Assembly: GCF_003056405.1 (NCBI RefSeq)
Contig: NZ_PYVZ01000010.1
Location: forward strand, 1-64,000
DNA from: Devosia indica
GTDB taxonomy: Bacteria > Pseudomonadota > Alphaproteobacteria > Rhizobiales > Devosiaceae
Length of the DNA: 64,000 nt
Direction of reading: 5' to 3'
Part shown: in pieces, positions 8,010 through 17,009 of the stretch
Layout: the number at the start of each line of letters is the position of its first letter
Numbering within the stretch: position 1 is the stretch's first letter
Notes under the pieces: model-generated
What the model was told of the DNA's origin: nothing
Databases searched by the model: none
Seen by the model: the letters and a program-made list of their open reading frames with translations, nothing else
Position numbers and translations under genes: made by a program

Positions 8010-9767
8010 TTACTGGGCGGCACGCAGGGCAGGATCGGTTGGGGGCGCGGAAGGGTCGCGCGCAGCCAGAATGGCCGTGATTGCCTGATGCTGGCTCAGA
8101 TGCACGCTGCCCGAGAGATGGGCCAGGAAATCGGTGTGCTTGAGCTTGTCCATGACCGGACCCTTGACCTCGGAGAGGTGCAGGCGGACGCCGAGATCAG
8201 CCAGGCGATGTTCGATGGCTTCCAGGCTTTCGAGGGCGGACATGTCGATTGTGTTCACGGCCGAACACATCAGCACGACGTCGGTGAGGCCGGGATTGGC
8301 GGTGGCCTGGTTGATGACCAGGTCCTCAAGGTAACGTGTATTGGCGAAATAGAGGCTTTCATCGACACGGATGGACAGGACGCCCGGCACGGTATCGACC
8401 TGGTGGCGCTTGATGTTGCGATAGTGCTCGGTGCCCGGCACCTGGCCGACAATGGCGGCGTGCGGCTGGGACGAGCGATAAAGGAAGATGAGGATGGAGG
8501 CCCCGACGCCAAGCGAAATGCCGACCTCAACGCCCAGCAGCAGCGTGCCGGCAAGGGTAAAGGCGACGGCCGCGAAATCGGCCTTAGAATAGGACCAGGC
8601 GCGCTTGAGGATCGAGAAATCCACCAGGGTCAGGACGGCGATGACGATGGTTGCCGACAGGGTCGCCTTGGGGAGGATGGCGAGGAACGGGGTGAGCAGC
8701 AGGGTTGCCGCGGCAATGCCGATGGCGGTGAAGGCTCCGGCGGCCGGGGTTGCCGCGCCGGCGTCGAAATTGACCACGGAGCGGGCGAAGCCACCAGTGA
8801 CCGGATAGCCGCCACCCAGGCCAGCGGCGATGTTCGAGGCGCCCAGACCAATCAGTTCCTGGTTGGGCGAGATGCGTTCGCGGCGCTTGGCGGCCAGGGT
8901 CTGGGCGACTGAGATGGATTCGACAAAGCCGACAATCGAGATAATCAGCGCGGGCACGGCCAATTGCTGGATGGTGTCGAGGTTGAAGCCGGGCAAGGAC
9001 AGCATGGGCAGGCCCTGCGGCACCTGGCCCACCAGGGACACGCCTTTGGCACCCAGATCCATGCCGACCGACCAGGCCATGGTGAGGAAGACCACCAGCA
9101 CCGGACCGGCGCGGACGATGATGGTGGCAACGCCCTTGGGCACGCCAAAGCGGGCCAGCCAGTTCTTGAGGTCAAGCCGGATCCAGAGCAGCAGGGCGAC
9201 CGCCACCACGCCAACGGCCAAGGTGTAGACATTGACCTGACCGATATTGCCCAGGATCGACATCACCAGTTCGGGCATGGCGTGCCCTTCGGTTCTGATG
9301 CCGAGGAGGCCACCAATCTGGGAGGTGGCAATGATGATACCCGAGGCGGTGATGAAGCCGGAGATGACAGGGTGGGACAGGAAATTGGCGATAAAGCCAA
9401 GCCGGAAAAGCCCCATCAGCGTCAGCATGACGCCCGAGAGCAGGGCCAGGATGATGGCGGCACTGGCATAGTCTGCCGAGCCCTCGGCGGCCAGGCGGCC
9501 AACCGCCGTCGCCGTCATCAGGGACACCACGGCAACCGGCCCGACCGCCAGCGCCGATGAGGTGCCGAAAATGGCATAGGCGATCAGCGGCAGGATGGAC
9601 GCATAAAGACCCACCTCGGGCGGCAGGCCGGCCAGAAGGGCATAGGCCAGCGATTGCGGGATCAACATGATGGTGACGATGATCGCGGCAATCAGATCGC
9701 TGGTCAGGGTCTGGCGATTGTAGCGGCTGCCCCAGTCGAGGATCGGGAAGTAGGTCTTGATGTTCAT
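8010..9767 (-). CDS. SulP-family anion transporter with STAS domain
   Basis: A 585-residue SulP protein. The N-terminal membrane domain begins with the typical L-I-A-A-I-I-V-T-I-M-L-I-P-Q-S-L-A-Y-A helix, and a cytoplasmic STAS domain occupies about residues 440-560 (C-S-A-V-N-T-I-D-M-S-A-L-E-S-L). Members move sulfate, bicarbonate or other anions. It is the last gene of the sulfide-response cluster: 58 nt separate it from the DUF442 gene upstream, and all genes run the same way. In that setting sulfate or sulfite/thiosulfate is a plausible substrate. That is inference from neighbours. Confidence 0.9.
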   Translation of the reverse strand: MNIKTYFPILDWGSRYNRQTLTSDLIAAIIVTIMLIPQSLAYALLAGLPPEVGLYASILPLIAYAIFGTSSALAVGPVAVVSLMTATAVGRLAAEGSADYASAAIILALLSGVMLTLMGLFRLGFIANFLSHPVISGFITASGIIIATSQIGGLLGIRTEGHAMPELVMSILGNIGQVNVYTLAVGVVAVALLLWIRLDLKNWLARFGVPKGVATIIVRAGPVLVVFLTMAWSVGMDLGAKGVSLVGQVPQGLPMLSLPGFNLDTIQQLAVPALIISIVGFVESISVAQTLAAKRRERISPNQELIGLGASNIAAGLGGGYPVTGGFARSVVNFDAGAATPAAGAFTAIGIAAATLLLTPFLAILPKATLSATIVIAVLTLVDFSILKRAWSYSKADFAAVAFTLAGTLLLGVEVGISLGVGASILIFLYRSSQPHAAIVGQVPGTEHYRNIKRHQVDTVPGVLSIRVDESLYFANTRYLEDLVINQATANPGLTDVVLMCSAVNTIDMSALESLEAIEHRLADLGVRLHLSEVKGPVMDKLKHTDFLAHLSGSVHLSQHQAITAILAARDPSAPPTDPALRAAQ

Positions 9768-9825
9768 GGTCGGTCCGGTTGCCCACGACCCGCCGTCAGG
9801 CGGGCAAGGGCCGATGCAAGGAGGT

Positions 9826-10185
9826 TCAGCGGGTCAGCGTGGCATAGAGGCTGCCCGCGCGGGCGCCGGAGCGGCAGTAACCGAGAACGGGCTTGGGCAT
9901 GTTCTCCCAGGCGTCGTGAAAGCGAATGATCTGGCCTTCGCCCAGAGGGCCCGAGACCGGGATATGGACGATCTGGATGCCCTCGGCCTCGGCGGCGCGG
10001 GCGACCTCGTCAAAGCTGGGCTGGCCGAATTCCTCATTGTCGGGGCGGGCGCAGACAATGGACTTGTAGCCGGCCTCGGAGACGGCCTTGACCTGCTCGG
10101 GTGTGATCTGGCCGGTTACGGAAAAATTGTCGTCAAGCTTGCGGACATTCATGGTGTTGGCTCGTGATTTGAAAAAGGGAAACAT
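9826..10185 (-). CDS. DUF442 / rhodanese-like sulfur protein (Blh N-domain type)
   Basis: A 119-residue protein of the TIGR01244/DUF442 family, which in other bacteria is fused to, or encoded beside, the Blh metallohydrolase. It has the conserved R-K-L-D-D-N-F-S-V-T-G-Q-I start and the active-site loop Y-C-R-S-G-A-R-A-G, whose cysteine would carry persulfide. It probably passes sulfur to or from the MBL-fold partner encoded 82 nt upstream. Two starts are possible: ATG at 10185 (AGGA nearby) and ATG at 10152, where homologous proteins usually begin. Confidence 0.82.
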   Translation of the reverse strand: MFPFFKSRANTMNVRKLDDNFSVTGQITPEQVKAVSEAGYKSIVCARPDNEEFGQPSFDEVARAAEAEGIQIVHIPVSGPLGEGQIIRFHDAWENMPKPVLGYCRSGARAGSLYATLTR

Positions 10186-10267
10186 GGGGTGACATCCTGG
10201 GGTGTGCCCCTCCCCCCGGTTGCGGTCGGGAGGAGGAGCCGGCCTGCGCGCAGTTTTGGGGGTGCGC

Positions 10268-11161
10268 CTACAGACCGTTGAGGGGGACCTTGAGGAAGCT
10301 CTTGCCACTCTCGTCCTTGGGGGGAAGCTGGCCGGCGCGCATGTTGACCTGCAGCGAAGGGATGATCAGCTTGGGCATGGCCAGGGTGGCGTCGCGCTCT
10401 TCGCGCATCTTGACGAAGGTGTCCTCGTCCGTGCCCTTGCCGACATGGATGTTGTGGTCGATCTCGTCGCCGACGCTGGTTTCCCACTGGATATCCCGGC
10501 CGTTCGGACCATAGTCGTGGCACATGAACAGGCGCGTCTCACGCGGCAGGGCCAGCACCCGCTGGATCGAGCGGTAGAGGGTGCGCGCGTCGCCACCGGG
10601 GAAGTCGGCGCGGGCCGAGCCGCCATCGGGCATGAACAGGGTGTCGCCGACAAAAGCGGCATCGCCCACCACATGGGTCATGCAGGCGGGGGTGTGCCCC
10701 GGCGTGTGCATGACATAGGCGGTCAGGCCGCCAATCTGGTAGCTGTCGCCATCGGTGAACAGGCGGTCGAACTGGCTGCCATCGCGCTGGAATTCAGTGC
10801 CTTCATTGAAGATCTTGCCAAAGGTGTCCTGGACGATGGTGATGTTCTCGCCAATGCCCAGCTTACCGCCCAGCCTGGACTGGATATAGGGCGCAGCCGA
10901 GAGGTGGTCGGCATGGACATGGGTTTCGATCAACCATTCGAGCTTGAGATTGTTCTGCTCGATGAAGGCGATGATCTTGTCGGCGCCATCATAGGTGATG
11001 CGGCCGGCGGCGTAGTCGATGTCCATGACCGAGTCGATGACGGCACAGGATGCCGAATTGGGATCCTTGACGACATAGGAGATGGTGTTGGTCGGCGCAT
11101 CGAAGAAGGCGGTGACCTCCGGCTTGACCGAGAGATCGGGGGTGAACGGAATGGTGCTCAT
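10268..11161 (-). CDS. MBL-fold metallohydrolase, Blh / persulfide-dioxygenase-like
   Basis: A 297-residue metallo-beta-lactamase-fold enzyme. Metal ligands are visible: H81-x-H83-x-D85-H86, then T-P-G-H-T-P, F-V-G-D-T and C-H-D-Y-G. The closest known group is Blh of the bigR operon (Agrobacterium, Xylella) and ETHE1-like persulfide dioxygenases, which oxidise glutathione persulfide to sulfite in sulfide detoxification. The neighbouring DUF442 protein, YeeE/YedE pair and BigR-like repressor support this role. It is cytoplasmic, with no signal peptide. Confidence 0.88.
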   Translation of the reverse strand: MSTIPFTPDLSVKPEVTAFFDAPTNTISYVVKDPNSASCAVIDSVMDIDYAAGRITYDGADKIIAFIEQNNLKLEWLIETHVHADHLSAAPYIQSRLGGKLGIGENITIVQDTFGKIFNEGTEFQRDGSQFDRLFTDGDSYQIGGLTAYVMHTPGHTPACMTHVVGDAAFVGDTLFMPDGGSARADFPGGDARTLYRSIQRVLALPRETRLFMCHDYGPNGRDIQWETSVGDEIDHNIHVGKGTDEDTFVKMREERDATLAMPKLIIPSLQVNMRAGQLPPKDESGKSFLKVPLNGL

Positions 11162-11182
11162 GACGAACTCCTTGAGTTGAAC

Positions 11183-11623
11183 TCACGCGTTTTGCGTGGC
11201 GCGCTGTTCGAGCGCGACGCGGATGGTGCGGGCGGCGAAGATGCCGGCGAGCATGGCGCCAACAAAGGCCCAGGCGGAGACTTCACCCAGTCCCAGGGCC
11301 GGAATGGCGCCGCCGGGGCAGAAGCCGGAAATGCCCCAGCCGATGCCAAAGACTGCGGAACCGCCGAGCAGTGGCAGGTCGAGCTTGCGGCTGGTGGGCA
11401 GGTGGAACCGGGCCTCGAGAACGGGCTTGTCGCGCTTGAGAACGAACCGATAGCCGATGGCCGTCACCAGCAATGCACCGCCCATGACGAAGGCCAGGGA
11501 GGGATCCCAGGTTCCTGCCAGATCGAAGAAATTGAGAACCTTGGCGGGATTGGCCATGCCCGAGAGGGCAATGCCGGCGCCGAAGACGAGGCCGATCATG
11601 CCGGCGAGAAGTGTGCGCTGCAT
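11183..11623 (-). CDS. YeeE/YedE-type sulfur transporter half (DUF6691)
   Basis: A 146-residue membrane protein with about four helices and the conserved G-F-C-P-G-G-A-I-P-A-L-G motif of the YeeE/YedE family, which moves thiosulfate or related reduced sulfur species through cysteine relays. The ATG at 11623 is chosen because it shares one base with the TGA of the gene upstream (TGATG). It works as a pair with that gene (PmpB with PmpA in Serratia; the bigR operon pair in Rhizobiales). Twenty-one nt follow before the MBL gene. Confidence 0.87.
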   Translation of the reverse strand: MQRTLLAGMIGLVFGAGIALSGMANPAKVLNFFDLAGTWDPSLAFVMGGALLVTAIGYRFVLKRDKPVLEARFHLPTSRKLDLPLLGGSAVFGIGWGISGFCPGGAIPALGLGEVSAWAFVGAMLAGIFAARTIRVALEQRATQNA

Positions 11624-12051
11624 CAGAAGCCCCCGAGGAGATGGCGAATGACAAAGACAGTGAGGAAGGCCGCGACCATGAAGGTGGCGGTGGCGGCCAG
11701 CGAGCGTGGCGAGAGACGCGCCATGCCGCAGACGCCGTGGCCCGAGGTGCAGCCGGAGCTGAAATAGACACCGCCGCCCACAATCAAGCCGCTGATGATG
11801 ACCCAGGGCATGGGCACGGGGCTTTGATAGCCAATGGCGGTTTCGGACACGCCCAGAATGAGTATGGGCGCCACAATAGCGCCTGCGACAAAGGCTGCGC
11901 GCCAGGCCCAATCACTGGACATGGGCGGCAACAGGCCGGACAATATGCCGGTCATGCCGGCGATGCGGCCGTGAAAGGCCATGAGAAGAACGGCAGACAA
12001 GCCGATCAGGGCGCCGCCGAACAGCGACGCCACTGGGGTAAACTCAGTCAT
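11623..12051 (-). CDS. YeeE/YedE-type sulfur transporter half (CTSGHGVCG motif)
   Basis: A 142-residue membrane protein with about four helices and the signature S-S-G-C-T-S-G-H-G-V-C-G-M-A-R, whose cysteines are essential in thiosulfate-transporting YeeE homologues. It is the partner half of the next gene. The ATG at 12051 overlaps the stop of the DUF2892 gene (TGATG) and fits the family start; upstream in-frame starts would read into that gene. It exports or imports reduced sulfur in the sulfide-response operon. Confidence 0.87.
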   Translation of the reverse strand: MTEFTPVASLFGGALIGLSAVLLMAFHGRIAGMTGILSGLLPPMSSDWAWRAAFVAGAIVAPILILGVSETAIGYQSPVPMPWVIISGLIVGGGVYFSSGCTSGHGVCGMARLSPRSLAATATFMVAAFLTVFVIRHLLGGF

Positions 12052-12269
12052 CAATGGGAAACCTTGCGGGTTGAGAGACCAAAAAGGGCATAGAGCGGAC
12101 AGAAGCGCACCAGGGCGGTGACGATCAAAACGGCACCAATGATCACGGCACCCCATTGCAAAACGGGGGACGCAGCGAGCGGCAGGGCCGGTACAAAGGC
12201 CAGGACGACAAGCAGGAGGCCCAGAATGATTCGAGCGATACGGTCGGCAGACCCAAGATTGATGCGCAT
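12051..12269 (-). CDS. Small DUF2892 (YgaP-like) membrane protein
   Basis: A 72-residue protein with two predicted membrane helices (about 14-30 and 35-52), the length and pattern of DUF2892 (N-x-G-x-x-D-R-x-x-R at the N-terminus and R-F-C-P-L-Y-x-L-F-G near the end). This family accompanies rhodanese/YeeE genes, as in the membrane part of E. coli YgaP. It is the first gene of the sulfide operon, read divergently from the repressor gene, and its stop overlaps the next start. Confidence 0.85.
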   Translation of the reverse strand: MRINLGSADRIARIILGLLLVVLAFVPALPLAASPVLQWGAVIIGAVLIVTALVRFCPLYALFGLSTRKVSH

Positions 12270-12316
12270 CTCAAACTCCTTGAAAACCGCCCGAAAAAGA
12301 GCGATAAGTCCTTTAG

Positions 12317-12336
12317 ACGAATATTCGTATATACGA
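12317..12336. promoter_or_regulatory. BigR/SqrR-type operator: two overlapping palindromes
   Basis: The sequence ACGAATATTCGTATATACGA contains two perfect 12-bp palindromes, ACGAATATTCGT (12317-12328) and TCGTATATACGA (12325-12336). They share four bases and lie between the divergent DUF2892 and ArsR-family genes. AT-rich palindromes of this kind (ATTC/GAAT halves) are the binding sites of BigR and SqrR. This is the obvious site for autorepression and control of the sulfide operon. Confidence 0.75.
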
Positions 12337-12346
12337 GATCTCTAAT

Positions 12347-12652
12347 ATGATCAAGATGGAAATGGAGAAGATGGAGCAGAATGCCGAACGGGCATCCCAG
12401 CTCCTGACGGCGATGGCCAATCCGAAGCGGCTGCTGATCCTGTGCAACCTGCTCGACAAGGAGCTCAATGTCAGTGATCTGGCCGAGCGCGTCGATCTGG
12501 GCCAGTCTCCGCTGTCCCAGCATCTGTCCAAATTGCGCGCCTGGGGCCTGGTCAGCACGCGTCGCGAGGGCCAGCAGATCAACTATACGCTGGCGTCAAA
12601 TGATGTGCGCCGGGTGCTGGTGACGCTCTACGATATTTATTGCGCCTGCTAG
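12347..12652 (+). CDS. bigR: ArsR-family persulfide-sensing repressor, BigR/SqrR-like
   Basis: A winged-helix repressor of up to 101 residues. The helix-turn-helix is Q-S-P-L-S-Q-H-L-S-K-L-R. Cysteines at 33 (L-I-L-C-N-L-L) and 99 (Y-D-I-Y-C), plus C101, match the dithiol pair that forms a tetrasulfide link in BigR and SqrR. It should release DNA when sulfane sulfur accumulates and so derepress the divergent operon. Several in-frame ATGs exist (12347, 12356, 12362, 12371). The one at 12371 has the best Shine-Dalgarno (GGAG 5-8 nt upstream), so the true protein may be 93 residues. Confidence 0.87.
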   Translation: MIKMEMEKMEQNAERASQLLTAMANPKRLLILCNLLDKELNVSDLAERVDLGQSPLSQHLSKLRAWGLVSTRREGQQINYTLASNDVRRVLVTLYDIYCAC

Positions 12653-12663
12653 CGCCTGCGCGA

Positions 12664-12693
12664 GCCGGTTGCCCTGTGGGCGGGGCAACCGGC
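12664..12693. terminator. Hairpin between convergent genes
   Basis: Perfect 11-bp arms GCCGGTTGCCC (12664-12674) and GGGCAACCGGC (12683-12693) lie in the 52-nt gap between the repressor gene and the convergent ATPase gene. No T-run follows on either strand, so termination efficiency is uncertain. Confidence 0.6.
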
Positions 12694-12704
12694 GCGTCGG
12701 GGGA

Positions 12705-13784
12705 TCAGGCTGTCAGCCGCTGGCCATCTTCGCCAAAGAGCAGCAGGTCGGCCTGACCAAAGCCGAGCGCAATGTGCTGCCTGGGCTCGATCTGCTCCTG
12801 GCCGGCCAGAGCCGCAGTGATTTCCTGCCCGGAGGGCAGTGCAAGACGCACCAGGGTTTCGTTGCCAAGCCGCTCCACAAGCCGCACCTCGCCGGTGACC
12901 GGACCCGCAGGATCGCGCGCCAGGGCATGGGGCCGCAGACCAACAGAGACCTTGCCACCAACAGGCAAGCCTTCAGGCGCCGGACACCAGGCCAGACCAC
13001 CTCCGGCCATTTCAGTCTGCAGCACCGGACCATCTGCCCCCGCCACCACCGCAGCCTGCAAGATGTTCATCTTGGGCGAGCCTATGAAGCCGGCGACGAA
13101 GAGATTGGCTGGGTTGTTATAGAGCTCAAGAGGCGAACCGACCTGCTGGACCATGCCGGCATCGAGCACGACGATCTTGTCGGCCAGGGTCATTGCTTCG
13201 ATCTGATCGTGGGTGACGTAGATCATGGTGGCGCCCAGGTCGTTATGGAGCCGGGCCAGTTCCATGCGCATGTCGCCGCGCAGGGCAGCATCCAGATTGG
13301 AAAGCGGTTCGTCGAACAAGAACACATCGGGTTCGCGCACAATGGCACGGCCGATGGCGACGCGCTGGCGCTGGCCGCCGGAGAGCTGGGCCGGGCGGCG
13401 ATCGAGCAGATGCTCCATCTGCAGCACTTTGGCGGCATCGCGGATTTTGGCATCGCGAACCGCCTTGGGGGTGCCGGCCAGTTTGAGGCCGAAGCCCACA
13501 TTGTCGTAAACGCTCATATGCGGATAGAGCGCGTAGGACTGGAACACCATGGCCACGCCACGATCACGCGGCTCGACATCGTTGACCACGCGGTCGCCGA
13601 TGGAGACTTCACCACCGGTGATGTCCTCAAGCCCGGCGATCATGCGCAGCAGGGTGGATTTGCCACAACCCGAGGGGCCGACAAAGACCACAAATTCGCC
13701 ATGGGCGATATCGAGATCGACGCCCTTGATGACCGGCACGTCGCCGTAGTTCTTGCGGACAGACCGCAGAGTGAGACCTGACAT
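12705..13784 (-). CDS. ugpC: CUT1 ABC transporter ATPase (UgpC/MsmK type), system 1
   Basis: A 359-residue ATPase. Walker A G-P-S-G-C-G-K-S is at 36-43, the signature L-S-G-G-Q-R-Q-R near 134 and Walker [14 protein letters not shown]-terminal TOBE/MalK-like regulatory domain follows (about 235-359). It powers the permease pair encoded just upstream in the same operon. The gap to the preceding permease gene is 16 nt. It is one of three such ATPases in the window, so each sugar system has its own rather than sharing one. Confidence 0.92.
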   Translation of the reverse strand: MSGLTLRSVRKNYGDVPVIKGVDLDIAHGEFVVFVGPSGCGKSTLLRMIAGLEDITGGEVSIGDRVVNDVEPRDRGVAMVFQSYALYPHMSVYDNVGFGLKLAGTPKAVRDAKIRDAAKVLQMEHLLDRRPAQLSGGQRQRVAIGRAIVREPDVFLFDEPLSNLDAALRGDMRMELARLHNDLGATMIYVTHDQIEAMTLADKIVVLDAGMVQQVGSPLELYNNPANLFVAGFIGSPKMNILQAAVVAGADGPVLQTEMAGGGLAWCPAPEGLPVGGKVSVGLRPHALARDPAGPVTGEVRLVERLGNETLVRLALPSGQEITAALAGQEQIEPRQHIALGFGQADLLLFGEDGQRLTA

Positions 13785-13800
13785 TTTTGGTGGACTCCTG

Positions 13801-14625
13801 TTAGCCCTTCACCGCGCCCTGCATGAGGGCAGCGACGAACTGGCGCTGGAAGACGAGGAACAACGCCACGGTCGGCGCCAGAATGAGAAGCGAGCCGGCA
13901 CAGAGCAACGGAATATCGGTGCCCCACTGCCCCTGGAAGGCGCCCAGGGCACCAGCCATGGTGCGCTGCATCGGGTCCTGCACCAACACGACCGGCAGCA
14001 GGAACTGGTTCCAGGTCCAGAGGAACAGCAGGATGGTCAGCGACATGATGGCCGGACGCGCCAGGGGCACCTGCACGAGCCAGAATTCCTTCCAGCGGGT
14101 TGCGCCGTCGAGCTGGGCGGCTTCGGTCAGGTCGTGGGGCACGTTGAGGAAGTGCGCACGCATCCAATAGACCGAGAAGGGCATGTAGAGCCCGATCAGC
14201 GGCAAGATGATTGCAAAGCGCGTGTTGAGCAGGCCGAGCGCCCGCACCTCGTAGTAAAGCGGGGTGATGACGGCTTCGAAGGGCAGCGTGAGGCCGAACA
14301 CGAAGACCAGGTAAAGCCATTTGTATCTGTTGCTCGTGAGCTTGGCCAAGCCATAGCCGGCCATGGTGGCAATCAGCACGGAAACAGGCACCACGCCGAG
14401 CACGATCAGGGTGCTCGAGAGCAGCAACTGATCCATCCTGGCCACTTCGAAAGCGCGGACGAAATTGCCCCATTGCGGGTCGGCCGGCCATTGCAGGCCA
14501 TTGGGATAGGTGCCCTGCGGCGCCAATGCGGCCGAGAGCATGGACAGGAACGGCAGGAGCGTGACGATCATCAGAACGATGATCAGACCGCGGGCGATCA
14601 GGGAATTGGGGGATGCGGTCTTCAT
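13801..14625 (-). CDS. CUT1 sugar ABC permease (MalG-like), system 1
   Basis: A 274-residue inner-membrane protein with six predicted helices and the EAA loop ([14 protein letters not shown]) that docks to the ATPase. The ATG at 14625 is used because it overlaps the stop of the upstream permease by 4 nt (ATGA); the start seven codons further upstream lies inside that gene. MalG-type subunits pair with a MalF-type subunit, here the preceding gene. Confidence 0.9.
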   Translation of the reverse strand: MKTASPNSLIARGLIIVLMIVTLLPFLSMLSAALAPQGTYPNGLQWPADPQWGNFVRAFEVARMDQLLLSSTLIVLGVVPVSVLIATMAGYGLAKLTSNRYKWLYLVFVFGLTLPFEAVITPLYYEVRALGLLNTRFAIILPLIGLYMPFSVYWMRAHFLNVPHDLTEAAQLDGATRWKEFWLVQVPLARPAIMSLTILLFLWTWNQFLLPVVLVQDPMQRTMAGALGAFQGQWGTDIPLLCAGSLLILAPTVALFLVFQRQFVAALMQGAVKG

Positions 14626-15557
14626 TTCTTGTCCCGCGTGAACCACTGCACCGGAGCGATGGAGATCAGCACCAGAACCATCAGCACAATGGCCAGCGCC
14701 GAGGCGAGGCCGACCTGCCGGTGGGCGAAGGCCAGGCGATAGATTTCAAGGCCGGGCACGGTGGTGGTGATCCCCGGCCCGCCCTGGGTGGAGATATAGA
14801 CGATGTCGAAACTGGCGAGCGCAGCGATCACGGTCACGGTGATGCACACGCCGATCTCCTGGCGCAGGCCCGGCAGGGTGATGTAGCGGAATTCATGCCA
14901 GGGACGCGCGCCATCGAGCCGGGCGGCTTCATAAAGGCTGGGGTCGATCTTAGTGATGCCGGTGACCAGCAGCATGGTGCATAGCCCCAGCAGCACCCAG
15001 GCGCCGATAATGCCGACGGCAGGCAGCGCCCAGACAAAATCGCCGAGCCAGCCGCGGGCCCAGCTTGAAAGGCCAATGGCCTTCAGGGTCTGGTTGACCA
15101 GGCCCGTGGAGGCAAACATCCAGCTCCAGGCGATACCGGCGGCAACCAGCGGAATGACCTGGGGCAGGAAGAGAACCGTGCGCGTGATGGTGCCGAAGCG
15201 TCCGGCCATGTGGCTGCGAATGGCAGCGGCCACGGCCAGCCCGAGCAGTACCGGGATCAGCGTGAAATAGAGGACGAGCTGAAAGGCGTTGCCGATGATC
15301 TGCAACAGATCGCTGTCGGTCAGCACGGTCACGTAATTGCTCAGCCCGTAGAACTGCGCCTCGCCGATGCCATCCCAGCGCAGGAGGGAATAGTAGATGC
15401 TCATGCAGAGCGGAGCGAGCACGAAGGCTGCATAGGCAATGAAGGCCGGCGCGACGAAGAGCCAGGCCGCCATCCGCGTCTTGCGGCTCCCCCGAGATGG
15501 GGGGAGCCGCACTGGTTTTGGCTGAGCGTCCGGAGGGGACGTCTTGATATCAGTCAT
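14622..15557 (-). CDS. CUT1 sugar ABC permease (MalF-like), system 1
   Basis: A 311-residue permease with a ~30-residue basic, proline-rich cytoplasmic N-terminus, then six or more helices and an EAA loop (Y-E-A-A-R-L-D-G-A-R-P-W-H-E-F). Codons 16-25 form a strong 11-bp mRNA hairpin (see 15483-15510). The gene follows the binding-protein gene after 39 nt. It is the first of the two permease genes of system 1. Confidence 0.9.
   Translation of the reverse strand: MTDIKTSPPDAQPKPVRLPPSRGSRKTRMAAWLFVAPAFIAYAAFVLAPLCMSIYYSLLRWDGIGEAQFYGLSNYVTVLTDSDLLQIIGNAFQLVLYFTLIPVLLGLAVAAAIRSHMAGRFGTITRTVLFLPQVIPLVAAGIAWSWMFASTGLVNQTLKAIGLSSWARGWLGDFVWALPAVGIIGAWVLLGLCTMLLVTGITKIDPSLYEAARLDGARPWHEFRYITLPGLRQEIGVCITVTVIAALASFDIVYISTQGGPGITTTVPGLEIYRLAFAHRQVGLASALAIVLMVLVLISIAPVQWFTRDKK
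15483..15510 (-). promoter_or_regulatory. Strong mRNA hairpin inside the start of the permease gene
   Basis: Eleven-bp perfect arms GCGGCTCCCCC (15483-15493) and GGGGGAGCCGC (15500-15510) with a 6-nt loop, within codons 16-25 of the system 1 MalF-like permease and 87 nt after the binding-protein stop. Its position mirrors the intercistronic stem-loops after the other binding-protein genes of this window. Confidence 0.55.
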
Positions 15558-15596
15558 GTTTCATTCCGGCCCGCTCAGGGGCGTTGGGGCCCAGAC

Positions 15597-16901
15597 TTAG
15601 CGGGAAAGCTGGGTCTCGTATTCTTCCTGAACGGCTTCAAGCAGGCCTTCGGGGGTCTGCTGTCCGCCCACCATCTTCTGCAATTCGGGGGTCCAGCCCG
15701 CAGCGAAGATGGCACCGGTCGCATTGGCGATAAAGTCCATGGCACCATTGTCCTCGGCCAGGATCTGGCCAGCGGCCAGCGAGGCTTCGGTCACCGAGCC
15801 GGGTTCAACGGCAGGCATGGGCAGATCGGTCGGACCACCGGGGTTGGAACCACCGACGGCGACGTTGATCTTGCGGGCCTCTTCATTGGTGGCAACCCAA
15901 TCGAGGAAGAAGGCGGCACAATCCGGGTTTGCCGCGTTGGCGGCAATGCCGAAGGTCAGCGGGGCGGACATGGTGGCGTGACGGCCATCTTCTTCCACGC
16001 TGGGCATGATGAAGAAGCCGAACTTGCCGGCGGCGTTGGCGTCGAGATTGCCCGACTCCCAGTCGCCGTTGAACATGAACAGACCCTCGCCGCCGATATA
16101 GCGGCTCATCATCTGGAAATATTCGATGGCGTTGGCGTCGGAGGGGAAATAGCCCGCCTTGATCCAGCCATCGAGATGCTGGGCCGCCTCGAGATTGTCG
16201 GGCGTATTGATGGTCGCGCCGTCCTTCTGGAAGATCCAGTCATTGATGGGCTCGGGTGCCCCATAGGCGCCCATCAGGTTCTGCAGCGGGAAGGCCAGGC
16301 CTGCGGTGCCCTTGTTCCACTGCATGATCGGCTGGATGCCGGCTTCCTTGGCGGCGGCCATGAGCGCATCAAGCTCTGCCAGGGTCTGGGGCGGCTCGGT
16401 CATGCCGAGCTGGGCGGCCAGCTCCTTGTTGTAGAAGACGCCGGTCATGGAATAGTTCAGGCCCATCGCATAGAGCGAACCGGTACCGCGCGGACGGCCA
16501 CCCTCTTCAACGCGCAACTGCACCAATTGGCCGGCGGGGAATGCGTCCCAGCCGAATTCGGTGAAGTAGGTGTCGAGATTGAGCAGCAGGTCGTTGGCTA
16601 CCAGATCGGTCAGCGAGGGCAGACGGATCAGGTCGGGCGCATTGGCCTCGGACAGGATGCGCGGCGAGTTCTCCATCATGTTGGCGAACTGGTCTTCCTT
16701 GATGTCGAAGGTGACATTGGGGAACTGCCTGGTGAACTCTTCGGCCAGCCGCGTGGGCAGCGGGAAGCCGGTTTCGAAATAGGAATTGAGCACGACCGGC
16801 TCAGTGCCGCAGCTTGGTGCGGCCAAGGCCGTTCCGGCCGTTGCGGCAACGCTGAGGCTCAGGGCGGCAATGCGAAGTGCGTGGCGGGTTGTGTTTCTCA
16901 C
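15597..16901 (-). CDS. Sugar ABC substrate-binding protein, system 1
   Basis: A 434-residue family 1 extracellular solute-binding protein. A signal peptide covers about residues 1-28 (ending A-L-A-A). The mature protein has the usual two-lobe pattern, including F-T-R-Q-F-P-N-V-T-F and the Y-A-M-G-L-N-Y hinge region. It delivers a mono- or oligosaccharide to the permeases. It is the first gene of system 1. A LacI-type operator (16944-16961) sits about 50 nt upstream, identical at 17 of 18 positions to one near the regulator gene at 19282. The substrate is probably the product or substrate of the linked glycosidase at 18164-19120. Confidence 0.9.
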   Translation of the reverse strand: MRNTTRHALRIAALSLSVAATAGTALAAPSCGTEPVVLNSYFETGFPLPTRLAEEFTRQFPNVTFDIKEDQFANMMENSPRILSEANAPDLIRLPSLTDLVANDLLLNLDTYFTEFGWDAFPAGQLVQLRVEEGGRPRGTGSLYAMGLNYSMTGVFYNKELAAQLGMTEPPQTLAELDALMAAAKEAGIQPIMQWNKGTAGLAFPLQNLMGAYGAPEPINDWIFQKDGATINTPDNLEAAQHLDGWIKAGYFPSDANAIEYFQMMSRYIGGEGLFMFNGDWESGNLDANAAGKFGFFIMPSVEEDGRHATMSAPLTFGIAANAANPDCAAFFLDWVATNEEARKINVAVGGSNPGGPTDLPMPAVEPGSVTEASLAAGQILAEDNGAMDFIANATGAIFAAGWTPELQKMVGGQQTPEGLLEAVQEEYETQLSR

Positions 16902-16943
16902 GACTACCTCCTCCAGGGTAAGACTGCAGTGGATGTTTCCGTC

Positions 16944-16961
16944 TGCTAAATGGATTTAGCG
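16944..16961. promoter_or_regulatory. LacI-type operator, system 1 ABC operon
   Basis: TGCTAAATGGATTTAGCG: 7-bp perfect arms GCTAAAT/ATTTAGC around GG. On the minus strand it reads CGCTAAATCCATTTAGCA, matching the site at 19172-19189 except for one end base. It lies 43-60 nt upstream of the binding-protein ATG. Confidence 0.85.
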
Positions 16962-17009
16962 CATGAGCACAAAGCGGAGTCAATATGGGCCTTGTACCCT
17001 GCGCGACGA

